Positions 24,709 through 34,188 of a stretch of DNA of 64,000 bases are shown here, one piece after another. Source of the stretch: an uncultured Halomonas sp. (lineage in GTDB: Bacteria; Pseudomonadota; Gammaproteobacteria; Pseudomonadales; Halomonadaceae); the NCBI RefSeq assembly GCF_947493865.1, contig NZ_CANLTC010000019.1, forward strand, positions 1 through 64,000. The letters are read 5' to 3'. Every line of letters starts with the position of its first letter. Within the stretch, counting starts at the first letter, position 1. The notes under the pieces are model-generated. The model did not search any database and had not been told where the DNA came from. It saw nothing but the letters and a program-made list of their open reading frames with translations. The position numbers were made by a program, and so were the translations under genes.

Positions 24709-25434
24709 TTATTCGCCACTGTCTTGATCGTCTTCGTCGGCGCTATCGTTCTGCATGACCTCGAGCAGTTCGACCTTGAAGGTCAGGGTTTCGTTGGGAC
24801 CGATGGGGCCGCCGGTGCCTGCCTGGCCATAGGCCAGATCGGCGGGCAGGTAGATCATCCAGCTATCGCCGGCTTTCATCATCTGCAGGGCTTCCTGCCA
24901 GCCTTCGATGACCTGGTCGACCTGGAACTCGACCGGCTCGCCGCGCTGATAGGAGCTGTCGAAGACGGTGCCGTCGAGCAGCTTGCCTTCGTAGTTCACC
25001 TTGACGGTGTCCTTGGCATCCGGGGAGGCGCCATCGCCGGATTCGAGTTCCTTGTACTGCAGGCCTGAGTCGGTGGTTTTGACGCCTTCCTTCTCGGCAT
25101 TCTCCTTCAGGAACTTCTCACCCTTCTTGCGGTTGGCCTCGGCGACTTTCTGCGCTTCCTGCTGCTGCTGCGCCATCTTCTGCTGCTGGAACTGAGTCAA
25201 CGCCTCGGCCATTTCCTCGTCGCTCATTTGAAGCTCGTCGCCAGCATAGGTGTCCTTGATGGCCTGGGAAAAAGCGTCGACATCGAGATCCTCGATATCC
25301 TGAGAAAGACTCTTGCCCAAGGTTACGCCGATGCTGTAGCTGAGTTTTTCCTGATCGCTTTCCGGTGCTGCAAGCACCAGCGGCGCAGTGCCAAGAGCGA
25401 CGGTTAAGGCAGCGGCGGTCACCAATGTTTTCAT
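24709..25434 (-). CDS. FKBP-type peptidyl-prolyl isomerase (FkpA/Mip-like)
   Basis: A 241-residue periplasmic protein: signal peptide ending at VLAAPE, an alpha-helical dimerisation domain with a glutamine-rich helix (QFQQQKMAQQQQEAQ), and a C-terminal FKBP domain (VKVNYEGKLLDGTVFDSS, VIEGWQEALQMMKAG, PADLAYGQAG, TLTFKVELLEV). A very acidic tail follows. It assists folding of secreted proteins. AAGGAG precedes the chosen start at 25434; the longer frame is unsupported. Confidence 0.92.
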   Translation of the reverse strand: MKTLVTAAALTVALGTAPLVLAAPESDQEKLSYSIGVTLGKSLSQDIEDLDVDAFSQAIKDTYAGDELQMSDEEMAEALTQFQQQKMAQQQQEAQKVAEANRKKGEKFLKENAEKEGVKTTDSGLQYKELESGDGASPDAKDTVKVNYEGKLLDGTVFDSSYQRGEPVEFQVDQVIEGWQEALQMMKAGDSWMIYLPADLAYGQAGTGGPIGPNETLTFKVELLEVMQNDSADEDDQDSGE

Positions 25435-25674
25435 GAAAGCTCCTTGGGATTTCTGGGTGATATGCAATGAGATGTGCGATGAATGAGAAAAGTCAGTTAA
25501 CTGCGACTCTAACAGGGTGGTCCGAGTTCCGCATCCAGGCGATTGGCACACGCATTTCGGAAAGTGTGCAGCAACAAGCAGGCGAGTATCGTTCTTTCTT
25601 CAAACGCTAGCCAGCTTGACATCGGTGACGCTTTGCTCTTCCCTGAAAACACATCAACAAGAAAGGGAACTGCG

Positions 25675-26694
25675 ATGAAATTACGGAATCTTGTCTTCAG
25701 TATTACGGCGATCAGTCTTGCGGGTGTGGCTTCTTCGGCCAATGCCGAGACGTGGCGTTTTGGCCTCGAGGAGATCGAAGGAAGCGTGCAGCATGGGTAT
25801 GCCGAAGAGTTCAAGAAGCTGATCGAGGAAAAGAGCGACGGCGATGTCACCGTTGAAATACTTCCCTATGGCAAGTGGGGGTCGGATTACTCGACGCTCT
25901 ACGATGCCATTCAAAGCGGCGCCATTCCCTTGAGTTTTGGTTCGGGTTTCCTGGGCGGTACCGTGCCGGAAAGTCAATTGATGAGCTTGAACTTCATCAT
26001 GCCGGCGGATGAGCTTGAAACTGCCAAGATATTGAACTCCGATGCCTTCATGAAGAGCGATGGGTGGCAACAGGCGTTCCGCGATCGTGGCCTGGTGCCG
26101 CTGGCCGCAGTGCCCGAGGGTTATCAGGTATGGACCGCCAATCGCGAGGTTCGTACTCCCGAGGACATGGAAAATCTGCAGATCCGCGTGATGGACAACA
26201 GCCTGCTACGCAAGACCTATCAGGCCTATGGGGCTTCGCCGATCACCATCTCCTACGGCGAGCTTTACAGTGCGCTTCAGCAGGGGCAGGCGGATGGCAA
26301 CATCCAGCCGGTGTTCGCCCATGAGGAAATGGGCTTCTACGAGGTTCAGGATTATATGATCTTCGCCAAGCAGGCGCAGTTCGTGGGCAATGTGATTGCC
26401 AATCAGGACTGGTATGAAGGTCTGTCGGAAGACCAGCGCCAGATGATCGATGAAACCACCGACGAAATGGTCCAGATCGGTCATGACATTCAGACCGAAC
26501 TCAACGAAACGCGTCTGGAAACCATCAAGGAAAAGGGTGATATCGAAATCATCGAGCTCAGTGAAGAAGAGCGCGATCAGTTCCGCAAGCTGGCCGAGCC
26601 GGTGCGTCAGACATTCGTCGACGATGTCGGTGAACTTGGCGAGCAAGCGCTCAACGCCTTGCTTGAGCAGGTAGAGTCCGGCGCGTCACAGTAA
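25675..26694 (+). CDS. TRAP transporter substrate-binding protein DctP, paralog 1
   Basis: A 339-residue periplasmic binding protein with a signal peptide (cut after SSANA) and mature start ETWRFGLEEIEGS. The family core includes GYQVWTANREVRTPEDMENLQIRV-like sequence (Arg of the TRAP signature) and YGELYSALQQGQADGN. It binds an organic anion, usually a dicarboxylate or sugar acid. The start has AAGGGA upstream. It is convergent with, not co-directional to, the nearest DctM/DctQ pair and has its own terminator. Paralog 2 lies at 32195-33274. Confidence 0.93.
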   Translation: MKLRNLVFSITAISLAGVASSANAETWRFGLEEIEGSVQHGYAEEFKKLIEEKSDGDVTVEILPYGKWGSDYSTLYDAIQSGAIPLSFGSGFLGGTVPESQLMSLNFIMPADELETAKILNSDAFMKSDGWQQAFRDRGLVPLAAVPEGYQVWTANREVRTPEDMENLQIRVMDNSLLRKTYQAYGASPITISYGELYSALQQGQADGNIQPVFAHEEMGFYEVQDYMIFAKQAQFVGNVIANQDWYEGLSEDQRQMIDETTDEMVQIGHDIQTELNETRLETIKEKGDIEIIELSEEERDQFRKLAEPVRQTFVDDVGELGEQALNALLEQVESGASQ

Positions 26695-26719
26695 TGTAGT
26701 CTGATGCTTGAAGAATAGG

Positions 26720-26764
26720 CGAATGGGTTGACAGTCAAGACACTGTCGGCCCATTCGTTTTTTT
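26720..26764 (+). terminator. Terminator after dctP paralog 1
   Basis: Stem CGAATGGG..GACAG / CTGTC..CCCATTCG (13 pairs with a 2-nt internal mismatch) and a run of seven T (26758-26764). Confidence 0.85.
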
Positions 26765-26775
26765 GTGGGCGGGGT

Positions 26776-28059
26776 TTAATCGCCCCCCAGGGAGGGAAGC
26801 AGCAGCGAAATCTGCGGGAAGAGGATAAGGATGACCGTGGCCAGCAACAGGATGGCGATGAAGGGTGGCGTGCCGCGAATCACGTCCATGTAAGGCCGAC
26901 GAAAGACCGCAATGGCGGTGAAGATATCGCAGCCGAACGGGGGGGTGGCGGAGCCGATGGCCGCCTGCAGGGTCACGATGACACCGACATGGACAGGGTC
27001 CAGGCCCGCGGACTGCACCAGCGGCTTGAAGATCGGTACCAGGATCAGGATCACCACGATCGGATCGACGAACATGCAGCCGACGAAGAAGGCGGCGGCG
27101 ATCAGTGCAAGAGCCAGAACCTGATTATCGCCGATGCTGTCGATGACGGGGCCGAGAATCTGCTCCGGTACGCCTGCGGTGCCGAGGGTTTGCGAGAACG
27201 CGGCGCCCACGGCAACGAGGATGAACACCACCGCCGTGATCATGCCGGTTGATAACGCCAGCCCGCCAAGATCGCGAATCGACACCTGACGATAGATCAC
27301 GACCTCCAGAATCAATGCATAGGCGACCGCGACGGCGGAAGCCTCGACCGCGCTGAAGAACCCCCCGTAGATGCCGCCAACCACCAGCACTGGAAAGCCC
27401 AGGGGTAGAATGACCTTGCGCATCGCCTTGAGCCGCTCGCCCCAGGAGGCGGGGGGCTCCGCCTCGATGCCCTTGATGCGGGCGCCGATATAGCAGTAGA
27501 GCGCAAACATCGCCAGGATCAGCAGCCCGGGCAGGATGCCGGCCAGAAACAGATCGCCGATCGAGGTCTTCATGACCACGCCGTAGATGATGAAACCGAT
27601 GCTGGGGGGGATCAGCAGGGCGATATCGCTGGCGTTGATGATCAGTGCCAGGGCGAAGCTGTCCGGATAGCCCTTGGCCAGCAGACGTGGTCGCATCGGG
27701 CCGCCCATGGCAACCACGGTGGCCTGGGTAGAGCCGGATACCGCGCCGAACAGGGCACAGGAAGCGGCGGTGGTGATCGGCAGGCCGCCGCGAATGTGGC
27801 GCGTGAAGACATCGACCAGGTCGAGCAGGCGGTTGGCCGTGTGGCCTTTGGTCAGAATGTCCGCGGCGAAGATGAACATTGGCACCGCCGCCAGGACCCA
27901 ACTGCCCACACCGCTGATCATCCAGCTAACCGCTTGATCGGGACCAAAGAAGGTCATGCCGGTGAACATCATGTACAGCATGCCCACGGCCAGCGGTACC
28001 ATCATCGGAAACCCGAGCAGCAGCAGTACGAGCATGATCACGCCCAGCAAGATCAGCAT
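26776..28059 (-). CDS. TRAP transporter large permease DctM, set 1
   Basis: A 427-residue protein with about twelve helices, the ion-coupled translocation subunit. Typical motifs are GFPMMVPLAVG, AVSGSTQATVVAMGG, INASDIALLIPPSIGFIIYGV and GSATPPFGCDIFTAIAVFR. It follows dctQ 45 bp downstream in a leftward operon. The partner binding protein is probably DctP paralog 1, which faces it across a terminator. Confidence 0.93.
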   Translation of the reverse strand: MLILLGVIMLVLLLLGFPMMVPLAVGMLYMMFTGMTFFGPDQAVSWMISGVGSWVLAAVPMFIFAADILTKGHTANRLLDLVDVFTRHIRGGLPITTAASCALFGAVSGSTQATVVAMGGPMRPRLLAKGYPDSFALALIINASDIALLIPPSIGFIIYGVVMKTSIGDLFLAGILPGLLILAMFALYCYIGARIKGIEAEPPASWGERLKAMRKVILPLGFPVLVVGGIYGGFFSAVEASAVAVAYALILEVVIYRQVSIRDLGGLALSTGMITAVVFILVAVGAAFSQTLGTAGVPEQILGPVIDSIGDNQVLALALIAAAFFVGCMFVDPIVVILILVPIFKPLVQSAGLDPVHVGVIVTLQAAIGSATPPFGCDIFTAIAVFRRPYMDVIRGTPPFIAILLLATVILILFPQISLLLPSLGGD

Positions 28060-28104
28060 TCGATTGTCCTTATGTGCATTATTGTCGTTCTTGCCATCCC
28101 CGAA

Positions 28105-28746
28105 TCAGACTCCCCGGTGCTCGCTGGCATCGTGGCCCTGGCCGGAATCATCATCGGGCACATCGGAATACTCTTCCTTCTCGGTGAAGGAGCGGTAAAT
28201 GTCGTCGCTTACGAGATTGCGTGCCGTGGTGAGCAGATACTGGATACCGGCGAGGGTGAAGCCGAAGGGGAGCGCCAGATAGACCAGCCACATCGGGATG
28301 CCTAGCGCGGCGCTGGTTCGGCCACGGTCCTGCAACGTCAGCACGTAGTCCACCGACTTGTAGGCGAAATAGAACATCAGCGCTGCGGTACCCAGGCAAA
28401 GAATGATCAGCAGTGCCTTGCGCAGCCGACCACTGAGCTGGTCGTAAATGGCGCTCATGCTGATATGGCGCGCATGCCGGGCCGCGTAGCTGACACCAAT
28501 GAAGGTGATCACCACGATCAGCATCTCGGTGACTTCGTAGGTGCCGGGAATACCTTGGTGAAAGAGGAGGTTGCCTACCACGTGGGCGCTCATCAGCGCG
28601 GCCATGGCAAGCACGCAGCCGGCGATCACCACGGCCTCGAATACACCGAGCCCATGATCGATTGTACCGAGTACTCGCAGGAAGCCGTTTTGTCGCTTGG
28701 ATACCGTGGGGCCGTCGTTGTTATTGGGTTCTTGCTGTTCCGTCAT
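28105..28746 (-). CDS. TRAP transporter small permease DctQ, set 1
   Basis: A 213-residue protein with a hydrophilic N-terminus, four helices (VVIAGCVLAMAALMSAHVV, MLIVVITFIGVSYAARHA, ALLIILCLGTAALMFYF, WLVYLALPFGFTLAGIQYLL) and an acidic tail. The Arg/His-rich turn SYAARHARHI and the IPMWLVYLALPFG motif are typical of DctQ. The start at 28746 has AGGTGG upstream. It is the first gene of the Q-M operon. Confidence 0.88.
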   Translation of the reverse strand: MTEQQEPNNNDGPTVSKRQNGFLRVLGTIDHGLGVFEAVVIAGCVLAMAALMSAHVVGNLLFHQGIPGTYEVTEMLIVVITFIGVSYAARHARHISMSAIYDQLSGRLRKALLIILCLGTAALMFYFAYKSVDYVLTLQDRGRTSAALGIPMWLVYLALPFGFTLAGIQYLLTTARNLVSDDIYRSFTEKEEYSDVPDDDSGQGHDASEHRGV

Positions 28747-28819
28747 GTCGTTGGTCCACCTAATGGCTAGCCGGTCGCAAGCGCGCGGCAATTGTCTTGA
28801 ATCAAAGGCCAACGTTTAT

Positions 28820-28872
28820 CAGGCAGCGAAGCTCCGTCTTGGGTGGCGCTTGTAAGAAAACGGAGCTGCCTG
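28820..28872. other. Imperfect inverted repeat between TIGR02444 and dctQ
   Basis: CAGGCAGCGAAGCTCCGT (28820-28837) pairs with ACGGAGCTGCCTG (28860-28872) apart from a bulge. There is no T-tract, so it is a weak candidate for termination of the upstream leftward gene or for a regulatory site of the TRAP operon. Confidence 0.35.
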
Positions 28873-28917
28873 ACTCCCTTCTTGAATTTATAGGGTTTGC
28901 TAAAACCTTGCCTCTCG

Positions 28918-29451
28918 TCAAGGTTTAGGTGCTGTGGTGCTATCGTTATTTGGTCTGATTGAAGTTGTTGCCACCAGGATGCTCAGCTGGTCGCTGACTA
29001 CTGAACGTTGGCAGCCGACATGCCGAGCAAGACGGGTGAGCAGGGTGGCATCATCCTGGTGCAAGGGGCGAACGCCCTGACCGAGCCTTGTCAGCGCCTG
29101 CAACTGCATGAGGGTGCCGCGTTCCGCGGCGAGTTCCGCATTCTTGATCGTTTCGCGCCACCGGGCGAGGGAGGTACCAGGCATTGCGTGAGCCTTGAGT
29201 TCGCGACGACGCTCACGCAGCAGGCGGATCAAGGTGGCCTGCTGAGTGCGAATCGGTGCCAGAACGGTGGCGGCGCCGGCGTTCGTGGTCAGCCCGAGGT
29301 GATCCAGCCAGCACAGCCACAGGAGTTCGCATACGTCTGCCCCATGCTCGTCCTGTAACGCTAGGCACGCAGCCGCTACACCGGGGCGAGCGTAGAGAAT
29401 CAGCGCGTAGTCCCATAATGATGTCGAAAATTGGGTAGAATGATCGTCCAT
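28918..29451 (-). CDS. TIGR02444-family protein of unknown function
   Basis: A 177-residue protein; the first 150 residues carry the family pattern WDYALILYARPGVAAACLALQD with LLWLCWLDHLGL and WRETIKNAE. The fold appears all-alpha and the function is unknown. The start at 29451 follows AGGTG. It is divergent from, and overlaps the presumed leader of, the ABC-F gene, a pairing common in gammaproteobacteria. Confidence 0.78.
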   Translation of the reverse strand: MDDHSTQFSTSLWDYALILYARPGVAAACLALQDEHGADVCELLWLCWLDHLGLTTNAGAATVLAPIRTQQATLIRLLRERRRELKAHAMPGTSLARWRETIKNAELAAERGTLMQLQALTRLGQGVRPLHQDDATLLTRLARHVGCQRSVVSDQLSILVATTSIRPNNDSTTAPKP

Positions 29452-29493
29452 TTTCACCTGGCTGCGCCATCCACTCCACGCTCGGGAGCTTTC

Positions 29494-31407
29494 ATGATCG
29501 CACTGCGTCAACTGGCCTTGCAACGCGGAACGCAACCCCTGTTCGAGGAAGCGGAGCTGACGCTGCATTCCGGTCACAAGGCCGGCATCGTCGGCCCCAA
29601 CGGCGCCGGCAAGTCGAGCCTGTTCAAGCTGCTGTTGGGGGAGTTGACCCCGGACAAGGGACAGGTCGAGCTTTCCGGCGGGCAACGCATCGCTCACATG
29701 GCCCAGGAAATCGAAGCGCTGGAGCGCTCGATACATGACTACGTACTCGACGGCGATATCGAGCTACGTGCCACTCAGGCAGCGCTGGAGGCTGCTCAGG
29801 CGAGCGGTGAGGTACATCGCGAAGCGGAGCTGCATGGCAAGCTCGAGGCGCTGGACGGCTACAGCGCCCCGGCGCGAGCGGCGCAGCTTCTGGTCGGGCT
29901 GGGTTTCAGCCAGGCCCAGCTCGATCAGCCACTGGCGTCGTTTTCCGGGGGCTGGCGCATGCGGGTCAATCTGGCCCGCACCCTGTTCATGCCTTCCGAT
30001 TTGCTGTTGCTCGACGAGCCCACCAACCACCTCGATCTCGATGCGCTCCTGTGGCTGGAGCAGTGGCTGATCCGCTATCCCGGCACCCTGCTGCTGATCT
30101 CCCACGACCGCGATTTCCTCGATGCGGTATGCGATCACATCGTCCACTTCGATCGGCATCGGCTGGTGCTCTATCGCGGCAACTACAGCCTTTTCGAGCG
30201 TACCCGGGCGGAAAAGCTGGCCCAGCAACAGGCCGAGGCGGTCAAGCAGCAGGCGCGTCGCGAGGAGATCGAGCGCTTCGTGGCGCGTTTTCGGGCCCAG
30301 GCCACCAAGGCGCGCCAGGCCCAGAGCCGCTTGAAGATGCTCGAGCGCATGGGGACCATTGCCGTGGCTCATGTCGATTCGCCGTTTCATTTTACGTTAC
30401 CCGCCGCGGACAAGACCTCGCACCCGCTCCTGGTACTGGATCAGGCGGCACTGGGCTACAGCACGCCCTTGCTGAGCGGCGTCGAGCTGACCTTGCTGCC
30501 GGGCAGTCGCATCGGTCTGCTGGGCCCCAACGGCGCCGGCAAGTCGACGCTCATCAAGTCCTTGACCGGTGAGCTGCCTTTGCTTGCAGGCAAGCGCGTC
30601 GCCGGCGAGCATCTGGCCATCGGCTACTTCGCCCAGCACCAGCTTGAAGGGCTCGATATCAAGGCCACCCCGTTCCTGCACGTGCAGCGCCTCTCGCCAA
30701 CCGCCAGCGAGCAGGCCATTCGTAACTTCCTGGGCGGCTTTGGTTTTCGCGGCGATGATATATTCAGCGAAGTCGGGCGTTTCTCCGGCGGCGAAAAAGC
30801 GCGCCTGGCACTCTCCCTGATCGCCTGGCAGAAACCCAATCTGCTGTTGCTCGATGAGCCCACCAACCACCTCGATCTGGAAATGCGCGAAGCCTTGACC
30901 GAGGCCCTGGCCGCTTTTGAGGGTACGGTGATCATCGTCTCCCACGATCGTCACCTGCTGCGGGCCACGGTGGATGAGTTCTGGTGCGTGGCGGATGGCA
31001 AGGTCGCGCCCTTCGATGGCGATCTTGAGGATTATCGCGCCTGGCTCAAGACGCGGCTCGAAAGCGAACGTCGCGAAGCGCGCTCGGAAAAGACAGCAAG
31101 CGAAGACGCCGCCCCCGATCGTAAGGCAACGCGCAAGGCCGCCGCCGAGTTGCGGGAAAAACTTCGCCCGCTCAAGCGTGAGCGAGATCGAATCGAGCGC
31201 GACATGACCCGTGCGAACGACGAACTCGCCAAGGTAGAGGCGCAGTTGGGTGATACCGAGCTCTATACCGATACCTCACGCAAGGAAGAGCTGACCGCGC
31301 TACTGGCGCGTCAAGGCGAATTCAAGAATCGTGCGGAGGCGCTGGAACATGCCTGGCTGGAAGCGGAGGAGGCGCTTGAGCAGCATGAGGCGGCACTCGA
31401 GAGGTGA
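29494..31407 (+). CDS. ABC-F family ATPase (YheS-like)
   Basis: A 637-residue soluble protein with two ABC cassettes and no transmembrane part. Walker A motifs are GPNGAGKSS (first) and GPNGAGKST (second); signature motifs are SFSGGWRMR and FSGGEKARL; both Walker B segments read LLLDEPTNHLDL. The charged linker between cassettes and the C-terminal coiled coil (KLRPLKRERDRIER) are ABC-F features. Such proteins act on the ribosome. GGGAG precedes the start at 29494. Confidence 0.93.
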   Translation: MIALRQLALQRGTQPLFEEAELTLHSGHKAGIVGPNGAGKSSLFKLLLGELTPDKGQVELSGGQRIAHMAQEIEALERSIHDYVLDGDIELRATQAALEAAQASGEVHREAELHGKLEALDGYSAPARAAQLLVGLGFSQAQLDQPLASFSGGWRMRVNLARTLFMPSDLLLLDEPTNHLDLDALLWLEQWLIRYPGTLLLISHDRDFLDAVCDHIVHFDRHRLVLYRGNYSLFERTRAEKLAQQQAEAVKQQARREEIERFVARFRAQATKARQAQSRLKMLERMGTIAVAHVDSPFHFTLPAADKTSHPLLVLDQAALGYSTPLLSGVELTLLPGSRIGLLGPNGAGKSTLIKSLTGELPLLAGKRVAGEHLAIGYFAQHQLEGLDIKATPFLHVQRLSPTASEQAIRNFLGGFGFRGDDIFSEVGRFSGGEKARLALSLIAWQKPNLLLLDEPTNHLDLEMREALTEALAAFEGTVIIVSHDRHLLRATVDEFWCVADGKVAPFDGDLEDYRAWLKTRLESERREARSEKTASEDAAPDRKATRKAAAELREKLRPLKRERDRIERDMTRANDELAKVEAQLGDTELYTDTSRKEELTALLARQGEFKNRAEALEHAWLEAEEALEQHEAALER

Positions 31408-31464
31408 TGCCGAATCCGATAGAATGAGCGTCTTGTTTCTTTGTACGTCAGACAGGAGGTCGGC

Positions 31465-31695
31465 ATGCCTTTTGATAATCGTGATGAACTGCCCGACAGC
31501 GTAAAGAATGTCCTGCCGCCCAAGGCGCAGACCATCTACAAGGAAGCCTTCAACAGCGCCTGGGACGAGTACGAGAAGCCCGAGGATCGCCGAGGGAATG
31601 CTTCTCGCGAGGAGACCGCCCATCGGGTCGCCTGGGCCGCGGTCAAGGAGAAGTATGAAAAGGGCGACGACGACAAGTGGCATCCTAAAAAGTAG
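31465..31695 (+). CDS. chaB: ChaB-family protein
   Basis: 76 residues starting MPFDNRDELPDSVKNVLPPK, with the ChaB fold pattern AQTIYKEAFNSAWDEY and AHRVAWAAVKEKYEK. The biochemical role is unclear; E. coli ChaB is encoded beside a cation antiporter. GGAGG precedes the start at 31465. It abuts the convergent dtd stop with no gap. Confidence 0.88.
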   Translation: MPFDNRDELPDSVKNVLPPKAQTIYKEAFNSAWDEYEKPEDRRGNASREETAHRVAWAAVKEKYEKGDDDKWHPKK

Positions 31696-32133
31696 TCAGG
31701 TTTCCAGCAGGAAGGTGACCGGACCGTCGTTGATCAGGCTGACCTGCATGTCGGCGCCGAATTCGCCCTTGGCGACCTTCGGCCAGCGCTTCTCGGCCCG
31801 GTCCAGCAAATAGTGGTAAAGGCGCTGACCGTCCGCCGGCGCCGCAGCACTGGAGAAGCCCGGCCTCAGCCCTTTACCGGTGTCCGCCGCCAGGGTGAAC
31901 TGGGAAACCAGCAGCAACCCACCCTCGATCTGCTGCAGATCGAGATTCATCTTGCCTGAGGCATCGCCAAATATCCGGTAATGCAACAGCTTGTGTAGTA
32001 ACTTGTCGGCGCGGGCTTCATCATCATGCTTTTCGACACCGATCAGCGCCAGTATGCCCTGTTCGATGGCGCCTACGCGGCGTCCCTCGATGTCGACGCT
32101 GGCGCTCTTGACCCGCTGAATCAATGCTTTCAT
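31696..32133 (-). CDS. dtd: D-aminoacyl-tRNA deacylase
   Basis: A 145-residue enzyme that removes D-amino acids mischarged onto tRNA. The hallmarks are [17 protein letters not shown] (central SQFTL motif) and [11 protein letters not shown] with the Gly-cisPro motif at the C-terminus. Length and start ([13 protein letters not shown]) match the family exactly. Confidence 0.95.
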   Translation of the reverse strand: MKALIQRVKSASVDIEGRRVGAIEQGILALIGVEKHDDEARADKLLHKLLHYRIFGDASGKMNLDLQQIEGGLLLVSQFTLAADTGKGLRPGFSSAAAPADGQRLYHYLLDRAEKRWPKVAKGEFGADMQVSLINDGPVTFLLET

Positions 32134-32194
32134 GTCGTACCTGTCAGTCCGTCATCGGCATATTCAACCACTTTTGAGTAGAGAGCATAACTAC

Positions 32195-33274
32195 ATGTTC
32201 AGGAAAATCGGATTAGCGGTGATCATCGTCGCTGCAGGTGTTTTCTCGACGAATGCCGCCTTTGCCGAAAAATGGCGTTTCGCCCTGGAAGAGGTAGAAG
32301 GCAGTGTTCAGGATGCCTATGCCCAGGAATTCAAGAAGCGCATCGAGAAGCGTTCCGATGGCGATATCAGCATTGAGATCTATCCCCATGGGGCGCTGGG
32401 AACGTCACCACAGTTGCCCGAGCTGGTTCGCCAGAATGCCATTCAGCTGGCCTTTGCCTCGCCGGATCACCTGGTCTCGACGATTCCCGAGGCCGGCGTA
32501 TTCTCGCTGCATTTCCTGTTCTCCGATGACGACGAGTTCAACGAGCAGGTGCTCGCCACCACCGAGGCTCGGCCCCAGCTCCAGGAGGCCTATCATGAAC
32601 AGGGGCTACAACTGTTGAGCATCATCTCCGAAGGTTGGACGGTGTGGAGTGCCAATCGCGCCATCGAGACGCCTGCGGACATGGAAGGCTTGAAAATGCG
32701 CACCATGACCTCGCCGGTCGTACAGGAAACCTATCGTGCTTACGGCGCCATTCCCGAGCCGGTAATCTATGCCGAGCTCCATTCCAGCCTGCAGTCGGGG
32801 CAGGTTGAGGGTCAGGCCAACACGCTTTCCACCATCGAGGAAATGAATCTCTACGAGCAGCAAAGCCATCTTGTCCAGGCCAAGCCGGTACCGGTTATCA
32901 CCACGCTCGTGGCGGCTCAGGATTTTCTTGCGCAATTATCCGATGAGCAGCGGGCTATGATCGATGACGCCACCGACGACATGCGCCGCTTCATCTTCGA
33001 CCACCAGGCAGAGCTCAACCAGCAGCGGCTGGAGGCCATCGAGGAAAATAGCGATATCGCGGTGAGTACGCTTACCGAGGAGCAGCGCCAGGCGTTTCGG
33101 GAAAAGAGCCTGCCCGTGCGTGATGTCTACATCGAGCAGGCAGGGGAGCGGGGCCGGGAAATTCTCGAGACGCTGGACAAGGAGTTGCGGTCCGCGCAGG
33201 GAGAGGACGACGGTGGCAGTGAAGATGATAGCGAAGACTCAACGAAGGCCGAGACCGTTTCATCGTCGTCGTGA
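32195..33274 (+). CDS. TRAP transporter substrate-binding protein DctP, paralog 2
   Basis: A 359-residue protein with a signal peptide (cut after AAFA) and mature start EKWRFALEEVEGSVQ, clearly paralogous to the protein at 25675-26694. It has the TRAP arginine region (IETPADMEGLKMRTM) and YAELHSSLQSGQVEGQ. The C-terminus carries an unusual acidic/Ser-rich tail of about 25 residues, as expected for a halophile periplasmic protein. No permease genes adjoin it. It may serve the set at 26776-28746, the orphan pair at 50044-51998, or another. Confidence 0.92.
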   Translation: MFRKIGLAVIIVAAGVFSTNAAFAEKWRFALEEVEGSVQDAYAQEFKKRIEKRSDGDISIEIYPHGALGTSPQLPELVRQNAIQLAFASPDHLVSTIPEAGVFSLHFLFSDDDEFNEQVLATTEARPQLQEAYHEQGLQLLSIISEGWTVWSANRAIETPADMEGLKMRTMTSPVVQETYRAYGAIPEPVIYAELHSSLQSGQVEGQANTLSTIEEMNLYEQQSHLVQAKPVPVITTLVAAQDFLAQLSDEQRAMIDDATDDMRRFIFDHQAELNQQRLEAIEENSDIAVSTLTEEQRQAFREKSLPVRDVYIEQAGERGREILETLDKELRSAQGEDDGGSEDDSEDSTKAETVSSSS

Positions 33275-33303
33275 CCGGGCCGACATGACCTCACGAAGCC
33301 GCA

Positions 33304-34116
33304 TTACCACCAGGCATGAAAGTGATGCACCGGGCCATGCCCCTTGCCTACCCGAAGACGTTCGCTGGCGCTGAGTGCCTGGCCCAGCCAGGCTTTTGCC
33401 TGCTCTACCGCCTCCATCAGGTCATGACCTCGCGCAAGATAGGCCGTAATTGCCGAGGAGAGGGTGCAGCCCGTTCCATGAAGGTTATCGGTGTCGACCC
33501 GAGGGGCGTCGAGCCAGTGCGTTCCTTGATTCGAGATCAACAGATCGGGGCAGCGCTCACCGCGCAGATGCCCGCCCTTGAGCAACACGTTTGCTGTGCC
33601 TAGTGCCATCAGTCGAGGAGCGAGCGCTTCCATCTGCGTAATTTCCTGGGCGATCGGGCCGTCGAGCAGTACCGCGGCCTCCGGCAGGTTGGGGGTGATC
33701 AGATCCGCCAGCGGGACCAATATTTCGCGAACGGCGCGAATGCCTGCGTTGTCGACCAGTACATCTCCACTCTTGGCCACCATCACCGGGTCCAGTACGA
33801 TCCAGCGCGGGCGCCGGTGCGCGAGGGCATCCCGGATGACGATGGCTACCTCCTCACTCGCGACCATGCCGATCTTTACTGCCTCGATATGCACATCATC
33901 AAGCAAGGTGTCGAGCTGCGCGGCAATGAAATCCGTAGGCACTGCGTGCACGCCGGTCACGGCCTGGGTGTTCTGCGCCGTCAAGGCGGTGATCACGCTG
34001 GTGCCAAAGACACCCAGCGCCGAGAAGGTCTTGAGGTCTGCCTGAATGCCGGCGCCCCCGGATGGATCCGAGCCAGCAATGGTCAAGGCATTGGGAATGC
34101 AGGAGAAAGTGGTCAT
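33304..34116 (-). CDS. thiD: Hydroxymethylpyrimidine/phosphomethylpyrimidine kinase
   Basis: A 270-residue ribokinase-fold kinase that makes HMP pyrophosphate for thiamine. Motifs are TIAGSDPSGGAGIQADLKTF at the N-terminus and HGTGCTLSSAITAYLARG (anion hole and catalytic Asp context) near the C-terminus. It is a stand-alone gene, separated from thiS-thiG. No TPP riboswitch is visible upstream. Confidence 0.95.
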   Translation of the reverse strand: MTTFSCIPNALTIAGSDPSGGAGIQADLKTFSALGVFGTSVITALTAQNTQAVTGVHAVPTDFIAAQLDTLLDDVHIEAVKIGMVASEEVAIVIRDALAHRRPRWIVLDPVMVAKSGDVLVDNAGIRAVREILVPLADLITPNLPEAAVLLDGPIAQEITQMEALAPRLMALGTANVLLKGGHLRGERCPDLLISNQGTHWLDAPRVDTDNLHGTGCTLSSAITAYLARGHDLMEAVEQAKAWLGQALSASERLRVGKGHGPVHHFHAWW

Positions 34117-34188
34117 CGCAAGAATCGCAGGAGTCGTCTTGAGTGGTTTGGAAGCTCATAGCCTAAAACAATCCGGTGGGTACAAGCC

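Noticed and set aside
25540..25570. Possible sigma-54 promoter before dctP paralog 1 (TTGGCAC...).
   Set aside because: The -24 GG is present, but the sequence at the required spacing has no -12 GC, so it does not meet the sigma-54 consensus.
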